NCBI RefSeq assembly: GCF_000962805.1
Contig: NZ_JZTW01000015.1
Coordinates: 54,192-118,191 of the forward strand
Length of the DNA: 64,000 bases
Reading direction: 5' to 3'
Source of the DNA: Pseudarthrobacter chlorophenolicus
GTDB taxonomy: Bacteria; Actinomycetota; Actinomycetes; Actinomycetales; Micrococcaceae
This document shows positions 1-9,098 of the stretch, piece after piece; the first letter of the stretch is position 1, and every line of letters begins with the position of its first letter. The position numbers and the translations under genes are program-made. Under the pieces are notes generated by a model. It was given only the letters and a program-made list of their open reading frames with translations, was not told where the DNA came from and searched no databases.

Positions 1-868
1 AGGTGAACGCGGAACGGTCGATGATTTCGGTGACAGTGAAATGCCTGCCGAACCTGCCGTCGTCCAGGGTGATGGGCCGGCCCGTCACCTGGCCCACGGC
101 GAATTTGGCGCCCTTCTCGAACGGAACGGCAACCGGGGTCTTTCCCGGCAGGGTGGAGAAGGCTTCCTCCTGGGCGAGCCGCTTGCGGGTGGGCTTCTTG
201 GCCTGCGGCTTGGGCGCGGCCTTCCGCGACTGCTTCGAGGGCCGCCGGGACTTCTCCTCGAGGTACACAGGGGTGTAGTCGTCGTCCGAGCCGGGCGCGC
301 CTGCCGTGGCGGCATTGCCCCGGCCGACAGGCGGCAGCGCCACTGTGTCCAGCGTCTGGGGATGCACGTCCGCATGCGGGTCCCGGAGGATCCACAGGAT
401 TTCGCCCTCGGGCTCCTGCGGCAGGAACTCATGCCGGGGTTCGGGCCAGATGTAGTCCATCTCCGGAATCGCGTCAGAAAAGAGGGGACTGTAGAACTTG
501 GAATCCTTGTGGACCAGTTTGGACCGGTGGCTGAGGTGGAAGTCCGGCTCGCCAAGCCACGGCGGCAGCAGGATCTTCGACGCGTAGTCCGGATGTGCCG
601 CCTGCGGGGCGAACTCGGCGATGTTTGCGCGCGTGTTGTCCGGGTGGCCGCGTTCCATCCATTCGTCCACCATGGCCAGGCCGTACATGGTGAGGGCCGG
701 GACGTAGCCCATCCACATCCGGATCGCCGGGTGGGTCTGCCACCCGTAGCCGGGAAGGACCAGCGCGCGGAGGGTCTGCAGGGCTTCCACCCGCTGTTTG
801 CCCAGCCGGGCGGTGTCCAGTGCAGCGGCGCTCTGCCGGAAATCAGGGTACGGGAGGAAGGTTTGCAT
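1..868 (-). CDS. MSMEG_6728-type (pyrimidine-dimer glycosylase-like) protein, C-terminus outside window
   Basis: The ATG at 868 opens a minus-strand frame that stays open to base 1: 289 residues with no stop, so the gene is cut by the window edge. The beginning MQTFLPYPDF, then ALDTARLGKQRVE and HPAIRMWMGY, is the pattern of actinobacterial MSMEG_6728 proteins, distant relatives of the T4 endonuclease V-like family (PF03013). Activity has to my knowledge not been settled for this branch. After about residue 200 a Lys/Arg/Pro-rich linker leads to an extra C-terminal segment (GQVTGRPITLDDG), longer than the usual core. Family assignment is from pattern memory; the function is a guess. Confidence 0.72.
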   Translation of the reverse strand, partial: MQTFLPYPDFRQSAAALDTARLGKQRVEALQTLRALVLPGYGWQTHPAIRMWMGYVPALTMYGLAMVDEWMERGHPDNTRANIAEFAPQAAHPDYASKILLPPWLGEPDFHLSHRSKLVHKDSKFYSPLFSDAIPEMDYIWPEPRHEFLPQEPEGEILWILRDPHADVHPQTLDTVALPPVGRGNAATAGAPGSDDDYTPVYLEEKSRRPSKQSRKAAPKPQAKKPTRKRLAQEEAFSTLPGKTPVAVPFEKGAKFAVGQVTGRPITLDDGRFGRHFTVTEIIDRSAFT

Positions 869-1024
869 CCATTCAGTCTGACGGCACGTTGCTGATGTGC
901 CAATTGCAGTGCCGGGCGCCACAGGAAGGCACGCCGGATGTCCAAATAGTGGACGGTTACATACTTGCGGGAGGTCAAACCACTAAGATCACCGCAACCC
1001 ATCCCGCGTTTTGGAAGCTACCTC

Positions 1025-1606
1025 ATGACATTTTCAGCTGAAAACCCCGCCTCCCGCCCCGCGCAGCCCCGCTACGGACTGATGCTCGGTCCCGAGGCCA
1101 ATGGCATCCTTGTCCTCGATGAGTTCACCATCGACCCCGCCGCTGCCCGCCACGAACAGCACGGTTTCCGGGCCGGCATGGCCACCGTCGCCAGGACCAT
1201 GCGCCGCATTGCCGCCCTCCGCGTAGTGATCGCCCTTGTGGCCATCGGCAACCTTCCGCTTTTCCTGCTCTCCAGCGGATGGTGGATCTACGCCGTCTCA
1301 CTGGCCCTCGTGATCGGGGTTCACACGGCGGTGACGCTGTTGAACCGCCACGAACCGCGCCTGAAGCAGCGCTCCGCACTGGAGCTCCACCTGCACCGCG
1401 AACGCAGCGCTAACTACCGGAAGGTGCGCGACGCCGTGAAGTACATGATCGATACTCCGGCACGCATGAACGAACACCTGTACCTGGAACTGCTCGCCGT
1501 CAAGCGCGTGGCCCTGAACCTGGCGCACGGCACCGTGGCCCTGCTGGACACCTCTGACGACTCCGCGTGGAAGGTGCGCATCGTCCGGGAGATTCCAGCC
1601 AGCTGA
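1025..1606 (+). CDS. Hypothetical two-span membrane protein
   Basis: 193 residues from the ATG at 1025 (MTFSAENP), which is preceded by GGAAG; an in-frame earlier start at 965 would add a non-conserved-looking tail. Residues about 62-82 and 86-106 are strongly hydrophobic and form two membrane spans with a short GWW-containing turn. The N-terminal 60 residues and the C-terminal 85 are polar and probably cytoplasmic; the latter is Arg/His/Leu-rich with helical character. I do not recognise a family. It converges on the Rpf-type gene, with a strong hairpin between them. Confidence 0.7.
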   Translation: MTFSAENPASRPAQPRYGLMLGPEANGILVLDEFTIDPAAARHEQHGFRAGMATVARTMRRIAALRVVIALVAIGNLPLFLLSSGWWIYAVSLALVIGVHTAVTLLNRHEPRLKQRSALELHLHRERSANYRKVRDAVKYMIDTPARMNEHLYLELLAVKRVALNLAHGTVALLDTSDDSAWKVRIVREIPAS

Positions 1607-1652
1607 AGCTGCCCCACCCAGCCTTGGCATTCGAGGCACCACCATTAAGGCG

Positions 1653-1694
1653 AACGACGCCGGCACATCCCTTGTGGGGCGTGCCGGCGTCGTT
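1653..1694. terminator. Bidirectional hairpin between convergent genes
   Basis: Perfect 14-bp inverted repeat, AACGACGCCGGCAC (1653-1666) and GTGCCGGCGTCGTT (1681-1694), with a 14-nt loop. It lies between the 3' ends of the membrane protein (ends 1606) and the Rpf gene (ends 1741) and ends in TT, so it can act as a terminator in both directions. It also carries the ACGACGSCGGC sequence that recurs in other intergenic regions of this window. Confidence 0.75.
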
Positions 1695-1740
1695 CTGTGG
1701 TCAACGGAATTTGTCTATCGCCGACCGGTTTTAGGGCCCG

Positions 1741-2379
1741 CTAGGCGGGGAGCTGGAGTACCTGTCCTTCGAACACCAGGTTGGGGTCCGAGATGGTGTC
1801 CAGGTTGGCGTCGGCAAGGTGCTGCCAACCGCCTGCAATACCCAGCTTATCGGCGACGATGCTCAGGGTGTCGCCGGCTTCCAGGGTGTAGGTCTCGCCG
1901 CTGAGAGCTACGGAGGTAGCGTGCCGGGCGGGTGCCTGGGCGGCAGGTGCGGCTTCGACGGCCGCGGCCTGGACGGGGGCGGCCTGGACCGGAGCCTGCT
2001 GCACTGGTGCCTGCTGGACCGGGGCGCCGCCCCCGCCGTTCAGGCCAAGCTGGGATGAGCAGGAAGGCCACGCGCCCCAGCCCTGGGAGGCCTGGACCCG
2101 TTCAGCCACGGCGATCTGCTGTTCGCGGCTGGCGTCTGCCGGAGAACCGGAACCACCGTAGGCCTGCCAGGTGCTGGACGTGAACTGGAGGCCGCCGGAG
2201 AATCCGTTGCCCGTGTTGGTGGACCAGTTGCCGCCGCTCTCACACTGGGCCAGCGAGTCCCACGTTGAGGTGGGGGTGGCTGCGTTGGCAGCGCCGGTGG
2301 ACAGGGCGATGCCCGCTACGGAAAGAGCCGCCACGGTGGCTCCACGGCGCGCAACAGTACGGAAAGAGGATTTATTCAT
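1741..2379 (-). CDS. rpf: Resuscitation-promoting factor-like transglycosylase with LysM domain
   Basis: 212 residues. Start chosen at MNKSSF (2379) because AGGAG lies about 10 nt upstream and a signal peptide follows (Ala-rich core, cleavage likely after GAANA, residue 33). Residues 38-80 are the Rpf lysozyme-like fold, with CESGGNW containing the expected catalytic Glu47 and GGLQFTSSTWQAYGG. A Gln/Pro/Ala-Val repeat linker (VQQAP, VQAAP) spans about 105-150 and a LysM peptidoglycan-binding domain (YTLEAGDTLSIVADKLG) ends the protein. It is secreted and cleaves peptidoglycan; in related actinobacteria such enzymes promote growth resumption. Function is well supported by family. Confidence 0.93.
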   Translation of the reverse strand: MNKSSFRTVARRGATVAALSVAGIALSTGAANAATPTSTWDSLAQCESGGNWSTNTGNGFSGGLQFTSSTWQAYGGSGSPADASREQQIAVAERVQASQGWGAWPSCSSQLGLNGGGGAPVQQAPVQQAPVQAAPVQAAAVEAAPAAQAPARHATSVALSGETYTLEAGDTLSIVADKLGIAGGWQHLADANLDTISDPNLVFEGQVLQLPA

Positions 2380-2689
2380 GGTGGTGATGCTCCTGAAGGC
2401 CACCCGCGCTGGCTCCGTCCCCGAAGATCGTCGCGCTACTGCCCGCCCCTGACAAATAGAGGTCAACGTCGGTGGCTGCCGCTGGGCAGTTCTGGTGAAG
2501 GCAGCACCTGGCATTCATGCGCCCGCCGGACGGGCATGCATTTCACGCTAAAACATAGCCTTGGCGTTATCAAATCGAGATAGGCGCTGACTTTGGGGAA
2601 CCGGCACCGCCAGTTGCAGGGGCTGTGGACGGCGACGGCGGCCGCCACCCGGGTGCGCGGCTCCCAGGCCCGGGCAGGCGGGAATCCTC
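2380..2689. other. 310-nt divergent intergenic region between rpf and deaminase gene
   Basis: Divergent upstream region holding both promoters. On the minus strand an AT-richer patch (about 2545-2585, with TTTGATAACG and TATGTTTTAGC) could contain the rpf promoter, but the spacing of boxes is not convincing. Rpf genes of other actinobacteria often have a c-di-AMP riboswitch here; I looked for its conserved segments and did not find them. Confidence 0.5.
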
Positions 2690-3772
2690 ATGGGGGATTA
2701 TCCTGACCGGATGGAAAACTTTGAGGGTGAGCCCGCTGCGCCCGAAACCGGAGTGTCAGAATCCAACGCCGCTGTCCCGGCCCGGCTCCTGCCGGTCGCT
2801 GAACTGCACCTGCACATCGAAGGCACCCTGCAGCCTGAATTGATCTTTGCCCTCGCCGAACGCAACGGCATCACCCTCCCGTACGCGGACCTTGACGAGC
2901 TGCGCCAGCGGTACGAATTCACGGACCTTCAGTCCTTCCTGGATCTGTACTACGCCAACATGGCCGTACTGCAGACCGAAGAAGACTTCGCGGCCATGAC
3001 CCACGCCTACCTGGAACGTGCGGCGGCCGCCGGCGTCCGGCACGCCGAGATCATGCTGGACCCGCAGGCCCACCTGTCCCGCGGCATCTCGCTGGAGACC
3101 TGCGTCAACGGCGTGGCATCCGTGCTGGCCACCTCGATGGAGGACTTTGGGATGTCCACCATCCTGATTGCCGCCTTCCTGCGTGACCTCCCCGAAGAGT
3201 CGGCCCTCGATGTGCTGGACGCCCTGCTGGCCATGGACGCACCGATCGGTGCCATCGGCCTGGATTCTGCGGAGGTGGGCAACCCGCCCGCAAAATTTGA
3301 GCGCCTCTATGCCAAAGCCCGCGAAGCGGGACTTCGGCTGACGGCCCACGCAGGCGAGGAGGGCCCGGCGTCGTACGTTGTGGAAGCCCTGGACGTCCTG
3401 GGTGTGGAACGCATCGACCACGGCATCCGCTGCATGGACGACACCGACCTGGTGGAGCGCCTGGTGGACGAGCGGATCCCGCTCACGGTCTGCCCCTTGT
3501 CCAACGTCCGGCTCCGCACGGTGGATACCTTGGCTGACCACCCGCTGCCGGCCATGCTGGCCGCCGGACTCAATGTGTCCGTGAACTCTGACGATCCCGC
3601 CTATTTCGGCGGCTACGTGGATGACAACTTTGCCCAGCTGGAGGCCGTGTTCGAGCTGTCTGAATTCGACAAGGCGAGGCTCGCGGCCAACTCCATCCAC
3701 TCGTCATTTGCCTCCGAAGAACGCAAGGCAGAACTGCTGGAGGAACTGAACAGCGGGGAGCTGGCGCACTGA
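2690..3772 (+). CDS. add: Adenosine deaminase-family protein, adenine deaminase (Aah1-like) type
   Basis: 360 residues. Metal site and catalytic motifs of the adenosine/AMP deaminase TIM barrel are present: HLHIEGT (His40, His42), HAGEEG near 220, a DHG motif near 245 and SDDPAYFGG near 300. The HIEGTLQPEL, LQSFLDLYY and DPQAHLSRG segments are those of the adenine deaminase branch (Aah1) rather than classical adenosine deaminase, so the likely reaction is adenine to hypoxanthine plus ammonia in purine salvage. Two starts are possible, 2690 and MENFEGE at 2711; neither has an ideal ribosome-binding site. Confidence 0.88.
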   Translation: MGDYPDRMENFEGEPAAPETGVSESNAAVPARLLPVAELHLHIEGTLQPELIFALAERNGITLPYADLDELRQRYEFTDLQSFLDLYYANMAVLQTEEDFAAMTHAYLERAAAAGVRHAEIMLDPQAHLSRGISLETCVNGVASVLATSMEDFGMSTILIAAFLRDLPEESALDVLDALLAMDAPIGAIGLDSAEVGNPPAKFERLYAKAREAGLRLTAHAGEEGPASYVVEALDVLGVERIDHGIRCMDDTDLVERLVDERIPLTVCPLSNVRLRTVDTLADHPLPAMLAAGLNVSVNSDDPAYFGGYVDDNFAQLEAVFELSEFDKARLAANSIHSSFASEERKAELLEELNSGELAH

Positions 3773-3841
3773 CCGGGGCCTCGCGCGTCGCGGCTGCCCA
3801 ATCTCCGGCTAAACTTGGTCCCGCAGGCGGGTCAGGGACGT

Positions 3842-3857
3842 GCGGGAAAAATCCCGC
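3842..3857. terminator. Short hairpin downstream of deaminase gene
   Basis: GCGGGA-AAAA-TCCCGC forms a 6-bp GC-rich stem with a four-base loop about 70 nt after the deaminase stop. There is no T-tract, so its role as a terminator is uncertain. The rest of 3773-4030 is promoter space for the next gene. Confidence 0.35.
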
Positions 3858-4030
3858 GCCAGCGCAAGAAATGGTCGAGCAGCCGGCCTTACCCGAGACC
3901 GCCGCCTCAGTTGTTGTGACCTGCGCTTCATAGTCAGTCACGACACGCAGAGTTAACCAATTAAAGTCGCGCGATTTAACGGGCACTTGGCAAGATGCTC
4001 TCATCGGATCGCTCTCACACTAGGGGAATC

Positions 4031-4960
4031 ATGGCCAAGTCCACCGCAGAAAACACCTTCCTTCGACTCAAGACCGTGCTGGATGTCCTGACCGAAGGCG
4101 TGTGGTCCGGTGATTCGCTGAATGCGGGCCAGGTCCTGGCGGAGTCCACCGCACGCGTGCCGTTCAACGAGCACGAGGCCGAGCTGCTCAGCGGCGGGAT
4201 TCCCCGCGGACACAAGACCCTGACCTCGGCCACCGCCAAGCTGGTCAAGGCCGGCTGGCTGGTCAAGGGCCGCTCGGGCTGGACCATCACCGACGACGGC
4301 ATGCGCGCCACTGTCGCCTACCCGGATGCAGTCTCCTTCGCTTCCGCGCTCGACGCAGGCACTCCCGTTCCTGCCGACACCCCGGTTCCGGAGGCGCCCG
4401 CCGGGTTCGTCCGTCCGGTGTCCGCCGCTGCCGCCACCCTTGAGGTGCCGGCCAAGGATGACGCCAAGACGGCCAAGAAGGCCCCCGCGAAGAAGGCGCC
4501 CGCCAAGAAGGCCGCCTCAGTTGTGGAAAAGGCTGCCAAGGCGATCGAAGACGCCGTCGAGCCTGTGGTGAAGGCCGTGCGCAAGAAGGCTCCGGCGAAG
4601 GCCGAAGCCGCAGCGCCCGCCGCAGCCGAGCCGTTCGAAGGCCCGGACGTGGAGACCCACCCGCAGCCCGAAGCTGTGGCTGTGGCCGGCGATTTCAACA
4701 CCATCCTGGGTGCCCCCGAGAACTGGGCACCGCAGTACGACGAGGCCCAGATGGAGTTCGACTTCCTGGACCAGCTGTGGAAGAAGAGTGCCGAACTGCC
4801 GGCCGGCCACTACACCTTCAAGATCGCGCTCAACCGTTCGTGGACCGAGAACTACGGCGCATTCGGAACGTTCGATGGCCCCAACCACGAACTGCACCAC
4901 TCCGGCGGCACCGTGACCATCCGCTACAACCACTCCACGCGAGACATCACCATCAACTAA
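4031..4960 (+). CDS. Winged-helix / H1-like Lys-Ala-rich / pullulanase X25 domain protein
   Basis: 309 residues from the ATG at 4031, which has AGGGGA just upstream. Three parts are visible. Residues 1-90 look like a winged-helix domain (leucine-rich helices, then KLVKAGWLVKGRSGWTITDDG, the Mrr/WYL-type wing). Residues about 140-200 are a low-complexity basic stretch (KKAPAKKAPAKKA) like histone H1 tails. Residues about 215-309 match the X25 module of pullulanases (VAVAGDFNTILG, PAGHYTFKIALN, HHSGGTVTIRYN). No glycoside hydrolase domain is present. A nucleoid or regulatory role that senses a glycan through X25 is possible but is inference. Confidence 0.8.
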   Translation: MAKSTAENTFLRLKTVLDVLTEGVWSGDSLNAGQVLAESTARVPFNEHEAELLSGGIPRGHKTLTSATAKLVKAGWLVKGRSGWTITDDGMRATVAYPDAVSFASALDAGTPVPADTPVPEAPAGFVRPVSAAAATLEVPAKDDAKTAKKAPAKKAPAKKAASVVEKAAKAIEDAVEPVVKAVRKKAPAKAEAAAPAAAEPFEGPDVETHPQPEAVAVAGDFNTILGAPENWAPQYDEAQMEFDFLDQLWKKSAELPAGHYTFKIALNRSWTENYGAFGTFDGPNHELHHSGGTVTIRYNHSTRDITIN

Positions 4961-4970
4961 GCTCCCTTTC

Positions 4971-5036
4971 CCCAACTGGGTAGCAGCAGATGTCGTTATG
5001 AGGGCTCATAACGACATCAGCTGCGACCCAGTTGGG
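4971..5036. repeat. Intergenic palindromic repeat, family A copy 1
   Basis: 66-bp near-perfect palindrome: CCCAACTGGGTAGCAGC on the left and its complement GCTGCGACCCAGTTGGG on the right, with inner arms GATGTCGTTATGA and TCATAACGACATC around a GGGC loop. It begins 10 bp after the X25 gene stop and ends before the acylphosphatase gene. The outer sequence is shared with copies at 12446 and 16805. It could act as a terminator or as a dispersed REP-like element. Confidence 0.8.
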
Positions 5037-5062
5037 AGGGCGGCTGCCGAGGAGGCCCACCC

Positions 5063-5377
5063 ATGGCACGCCACACGGAACCAACCGCTGACGGGCCGTC
5101 GGCTGGCCAGGTGCGCTTGAGCGCCCGCGTGTTCGGCGTGGTGCAGGGTGTCGGCTTCCGGTACCGGACCATGGGCGAAGCCGAGGAGCTGGGCCTGACC
5201 GGAGAAGTGAAAAACCTCGCGGACGGTTCGGTAGCCGTGGTTGCCGAAGGCACCGGAGAGCAGGTGGAGAAGCTCCTGGATTGGCTGAACTCGGACCGCG
5301 CCCCCGGCCGGGTGGAGCGGGTGGATCACTCCATGTCTGCTGCCCAGGGATCCTTTAGGGACTTCCGGGCACGCTGA
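5063..5377 (+). CDS. acyP: Acylphosphatase
   Basis: 104 residues, slightly longer than the usual 90-95 because of an N-terminal tail ([15 protein letters not shown]). It has the signature [12 protein letters not shown] with catalytic Arg33 and [11 protein letters not shown] with catalytic Asn51. The enzyme hydrolyses the carboxyl-phosphate bond of acyl phosphates in the cytoplasm. The last 23 bp overlap, tail to tail, with the end of the nuclease/helicase gene on the other strand. Confidence 0.93.
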   Translation: MARHTEPTADGPSAGQVRLSARVFGVVQGVGFRYRTMGEAEELGLTGEVKNLADGSVAVVAEGTGEQVEKLLDWLNSDRAPGRVERVDHSMSAAQGSFRDFRAR

Positions 5378-8300
5378 GCCCGATAAAAGCGCCCAGTTCC
5401 TCCAGCGCGGCAGGCTTGTGCGGCATGTAGTTCGTGAGCTCCGGGGAGCGGACGATGACTGCCCGCCACTGGCCACGTGACACGGCCACGTTGATCCGGT
5501 TCCGGTTCAGGATGAATTCGGCACCCCGCGGAGCCTCCGCCACCGCAGAACACGCCATCGATACCAGCACCACCGGTGCTTCCTGGCCCTGGAACTTGTC
5601 TACCGTTCCCACTCTGACGTCCGGCAGGCCGGCGTCTGCCAGTTCCTTGCGGATGAGGTGGACCTGGGCGTTGTAGGCGGCCACCACCAGCAGGTCCTGC
5701 TGCTCCAGCGGCCGGGCTGCGGCTTCCGGCCCCGGCGTCCATTTAAGGCCCAAGTGCCGGTGTGCCTGCCGGACCACCTCCGAAGCTTCCTCTGCCGAGC
5801 TGGTGGAATTGCCGGTGTGCTGTACCAACACAGTCTCAACGCCCGGCGGCACGGTTTCCAGCTCACGCAGGGATGCGGCCGGTGCGGACTGGAGCTTACT
5901 TTCGTAGCTGAGTCTCGACACTGCAGCGCACAGGGCCGGATGCATCCGCCAGCTGTCCGCCAGGAAATATCCCAACCGTGCCGGCAGGGTGGCGTGACCG
6001 GCCGCCAGCCAGCCGAGGGCGGAATCATCCACCGGCTCCGGATGGGCGCCCTGCGTCACCTGGGGGAGCTGCTGGGGGTCTCCCAGTAACAGGAGCCGCT
6101 TCGCTGCGCGGGAAACGGCCAGGGTGTTGGCCAATGAGAACTGTCCGGCCTCATCGATCACCAGGAGGTCCAGGGAACCGGCCGGAACTTCCTTGCCGGT
6201 CATGGTCCAGGCCGTACCGCCCACCAGGCCGCCGCCGGCAGACTCCAGCAGCCGTGCGACATCGCCGTCGGCTGTGGCTTTCCACGGAACCTCGTGGGGT
6301 GCGGAGAGCTTCTTCGCTACCAGCGACGGGTCCACCCCGCCCTTGTCGATGGCCCGGCACAGCAGGTTCTCCACCACGTTGTGCGACTGGGCCACCACGC
6401 CCACCTTCCAGCCTTCGCCGACGAGTTGGCCGATTACGTTCGCGCCAACGTAGGTCTTGCCCGTGCCAGGCGGCCCCTGCACGGCCAGGTAGGACCGGTC
6501 CAGGTCCCGCAGGGATGTTGCAATGGCGCCTGCGTAGTCGGCGCCGCCGTCGGCCCCGTACTGCACCTCCGCCGGGCCGGGCAGCGTGCCGAACCGCGGC
6601 GGCAGCTTGCGGAGGATGTCCAGGCCGGGTTGGGCCGGCAGTGACGGAACCGACAGACCCACAGCCCTGGCAAGCTCCGCCAGCGCGGCCTCGACGCTTG
6701 CCGTCGTCAGCGGCTGGTCCTCGGTGAGGGCGACGGGCAGGTGCGGGTACGCGGCCACCTTGCCGGACTCGCGTTCGGCGATGGTGATCAGGGTGTAGGC
6801 AGGATCGTCCGGTGCAGGCACCAGTTCGCTGATGCGGGTCCCAAAGCTGTACGCCCGGGCGCCGGGCGCTGCATCCGGGGCCGCCATGCCCTCCGGCGGC
6901 GGGGAATCGTAGAGGCGGCACCAGGTGGAATCCGCGCGGAAGTCCGAACCTTCGGTCATGGTGCCCCGCAGCTTCAACACCCGGGTCCGCATTCGCTCCC
7001 GCGGCTTCGCCAGAGCCCAGTCGGAAGAAATCTCGGCAGACTCCACCACGAATACATTGCGCTGATCGGACCAGTTCTCCAGGGGAGCCTCCACCCGGTC
7101 GAAGTGCTGCCACCAGAACTGTTTGCGTTCGCGGCGGTGGTATCCGGTGGCGGCAGCCACCATGGCGACGGCCCGTTCATCGTCCGTCCAGGGACGGTTG
7201 TCCGGGAGGCCGGTGAGGTACCCGTGAAGCCGGCTTTCCTCCGGGGATTCGTCCTGCGCGTCCCCGCGTCTCGTGGTGGCAGCGCCAGGCTCATCGGCTC
7301 CGGACCCCGTTTTCTCCTGTGCTTCTGCCGGAACCTCTCCGGCTTCAGCCTGCGGCTGGATGTCCAGCAGCCAGTCGCGCAGGCGCAGCGTGGAGAGGCA
7401 GTCGTACTGGTTGTAGTCGGAAATGGAGGCAAGGACGGCGTCTGCCTCTGCCTGGTGACCGGCGTCGCGGGCGGCGCAGAACGCCGCGTAGGCCACAACG
7501 GACGCCCCGGCGTCCTTCACGTCACCGGAGCGCAGGTTGTCACCCATGTACAGCGGTTCCAGCTTCTTGATGGAGTAGGACGCCTCGGAGATGCGCAGCG
7601 AATGCTTCACGGTGGCGTAGAGGTCCACCAGGAGGCCCTTCCGCAACCAGTCATCCACGGTGTCTTCACCCGCCTGGTGGGCCAAGGACAGGTTCCGGAG
7701 CGCCGTTTTCTCGTAGGCGGCGTAGTGGTAGACGTGCATGTCCGGATACTGCCTGCGGCGGTTCTCCACGTACTCAAGGAAATCCAGGAAGGCTTTCCGT
7801 TCCCCGGACCGGGAGTGGGCCCAGAAGGGCCGGAACACCGGATCGCCCCCGGCACCGGCGACGGGGGCTTCGATCACGCCGAACAGGTACTCGATGCCCC
7901 AGACCCCTGTTGCCGGGTCCTGCCAGAGCGGATCGCCCTCAAAGTCGAAGAAAATGTCCCCGGCGCTCGGGGCCGGCAGCGTGCTGATGGTGTGCTCCGG
8001 CAGGACGCTGTAGGAGACAGTGTGCGGCTCGCCGTCCTTGGTGAACGTCCGGGATCCGGCGGCGGCATCCAGGCCCAGCTGCATCCGTGCCTGGGCGCGG
8101 AGCCTGGCCACGGAGTTCTTTGCGTCAGCCGCAGGCATGGCAGCGAGTTCGTCGATGCTGGTGATGCCGGCCGCGTGGAGTTTCCGGCGCTGGACCACCG
8201 ACATCCCGGCGACCATGAGAAGGTCGCGATGCACCTGGACCTGTTCGGCGCAGTAGTCGCACCGGCCGCAGTGGACGATGCCCGGCTGCTGCCACTGGAC

Positions 8301-9002
8301 GGCCCCGCCAGCCTGCCGGTGTTCGGCAGTGAGCTGGCGGAAGCGCCGGCGCCGTTCGCGGAAAACGGGCAGGAGGTCCGGAAGGGAATGGCTGCTGCGC
8401 AACCAGTCGTCGCCCACGCGGGTACCCAACACGAGCGTGACGACGGGGGAGGGGTCCAGCCCCATCCCGAGGAGTTGGTCACCGTAGGCCGCGAGCTGCA
8501 GCAGGGCGCCTACTTTGGCGTGCCGGGCGAGCTTGGTGTCCCAGACCTCATACCGGCCCGGCTGCCCGGTTCCGGCGGCCTCGTTGACCAGGAAGTCGGC
8601 ATAGCCGAGGAACTCGCCGTCGAAGAAGGTGGCCTGGAAGACGACGTCGGCCCCGGAACGGAGCGCGAGCTCGGTTTCGGCGTGCTTTGCCTGGAGCTCC
8701 CCGCGGACGGTGTTGCCGCGTTCAAGGGAGTAGACGCCAGCGCCGCGGCTGGCATCCCATTCGCCGTACTTTGCCACCAGGCTGTCCAGGACGGTCTGCT
8801 CGTGCCGGTCGCCCAGCTCGCCGGCCCGGACCCGCATCTCGTCGGCAGGGAACTCGGCCTTGGAGGCACGGCCCAGTTTCTCGTCCAGTACGCGGAGGGT
8901 GCGGTATTCACACTCGCTGGCAGCTACGAGGTCACTGGCCGAGAACACCAGGTCCGGCGCAGCGCCGGGACCGGCACTGGCATCGGCTTCGAGCAGGAAC
9001 AC
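5355..9002 (-). CDS. TM0106-family RecB-like nuclease fused to Upf1/DNA2-type helicase
   Basis: 1215 residues from a GTG at 9002 with GGGGAGG five bases upstream. The N-terminal ~500 residues are the TM0106 RecB-like nuclease: a Cys in ASECEYRTL and [11 protein letters not shown] (about residue 245) could bind an Fe-S cluster, and [10 protein letters not shown] followed by YHYAAYE is RNase-H-like. The C-terminal half is a superfamily 1 helicase: [10 protein letters not shown] (Walker A, about 840), VIDEAGQF (Walker B, about 950), GDPQQLPQV, and [13 protein letters not shown] with NVAVSRG. It probably processes DNA or RNA ends in the cytoplasm; substrate unknown. It stands alone, so I see no defence operon. 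Confidence 0.88.
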   Translation of the reverse strand: MFLLEADASAGPGAAPDLVFSASDLVAASECEYRTLRVLDEKLGRASKAEFPADEMRVRAGELGDRHEQTVLDSLVAKYGEWDASRGAGVYSLERGNTVRGELQAKHAETELALRSGADVVFQATFFDGEFLGYADFLVNEAAGTGQPGRYEVWDTKLARHAKVGALLQLAAYGDQLLGMGLDPSPVVTLVLGTRVGDDWLRSSHSLPDLLPVFRERRRRFRQLTAEHRQAGGAVQWQQPGIVHCGRCDYCAEQVQVHRDLLMVAGMSVVQRRKLHAAGITSIDELAAMPAADAKNSVARLRAQARMQLGLDAAAGSRTFTKDGEPHTVSYSVLPEHTISTLPAPSAGDIFFDFEGDPLWQDPATGVWGIEYLFGVIEAPVAGAGGDPVFRPFWAHSRSGERKAFLDFLEYVENRRRQYPDMHVYHYAAYEKTALRNLSLAHQAGEDTVDDWLRKGLLVDLYATVKHSLRISEASYSIKKLEPLYMGDNLRSGDVKDAGASVVAYAAFCAARDAGHQAEADAVLASISDYNQYDCLSTLRLRDWLLDIQPQAEAGEVPAEAQEKTGSGADEPGAATTRRGDAQDESPEESRLHGYLTGLPDNRPWTDDERAVAMVAAATGYHRRERKQFWWQHFDRVEAPLENWSDQRNVFVVESAEISSDWALAKPRERMRTRVLKLRGTMTEGSDFRADSTWCRLYDSPPPEGMAAPDAAPGARAYSFGTRISELVPAPDDPAYTLITIAERESGKVAAYPHLPVALTEDQPLTTASVEAALAELARAVGLSVPSLPAQPGLDILRKLPPRFGTLPGPAEVQYGADGGADYAGAIATSLRDLDRSYLAVQGPPGTGKTYVGANVIGQLVGEGWKVGVVAQSHNVVENLLCRAIDKGGVDPSLVAKKLSAPHEVPWKATADGDVARLLESAGGGLVGGTAWTMTGKEVPAGSLDLLVIDEAGQFSLANTLAVSRAAKRLLLLGDPQQLPQVTQGAHPEPVDDSALGWLAAGHATLPARLGYFLADSWRMHPALCAAVSRLSYESKLQSAPAASLRELETVPPGVETVLVQHTGNSTSSAEEASEVVRQAHRHLGLKWTPGPEAAARPLEQQDLLVVAAYNAQVHLIRKELADAGLPDVRVGTVDKFQGQEAPVVLVSMACSAVAEAPRGAEFILNRNRINVAVSRGQWRAVIVRSPELTNYMPHKPAALEELGAFIGLSVPGSP

Positions 9003-9098
9003 GGGGCCTCCCCATTGGACAGCCGGGCCGGAGGACGGTTCCCCAGGCCCTGGTTTGCAGCTGTTTCAAACGTAGCAAGCGGGGCCGACAATCAGTGC

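Noticed and set aside
2380..2689. c-di-AMP (ydaO-yuaA) riboswitch before the rpf gene
   Set aside because: Expected from other actinobacterial rpf genes, but the conserved aptamer segments are not present on the minus strand.
5355..9002. Nuclease/helicase as part of a defence system
   Set aside because: No partner genes of known defence systems, no mobile-element context; neighbours are housekeeping genes.
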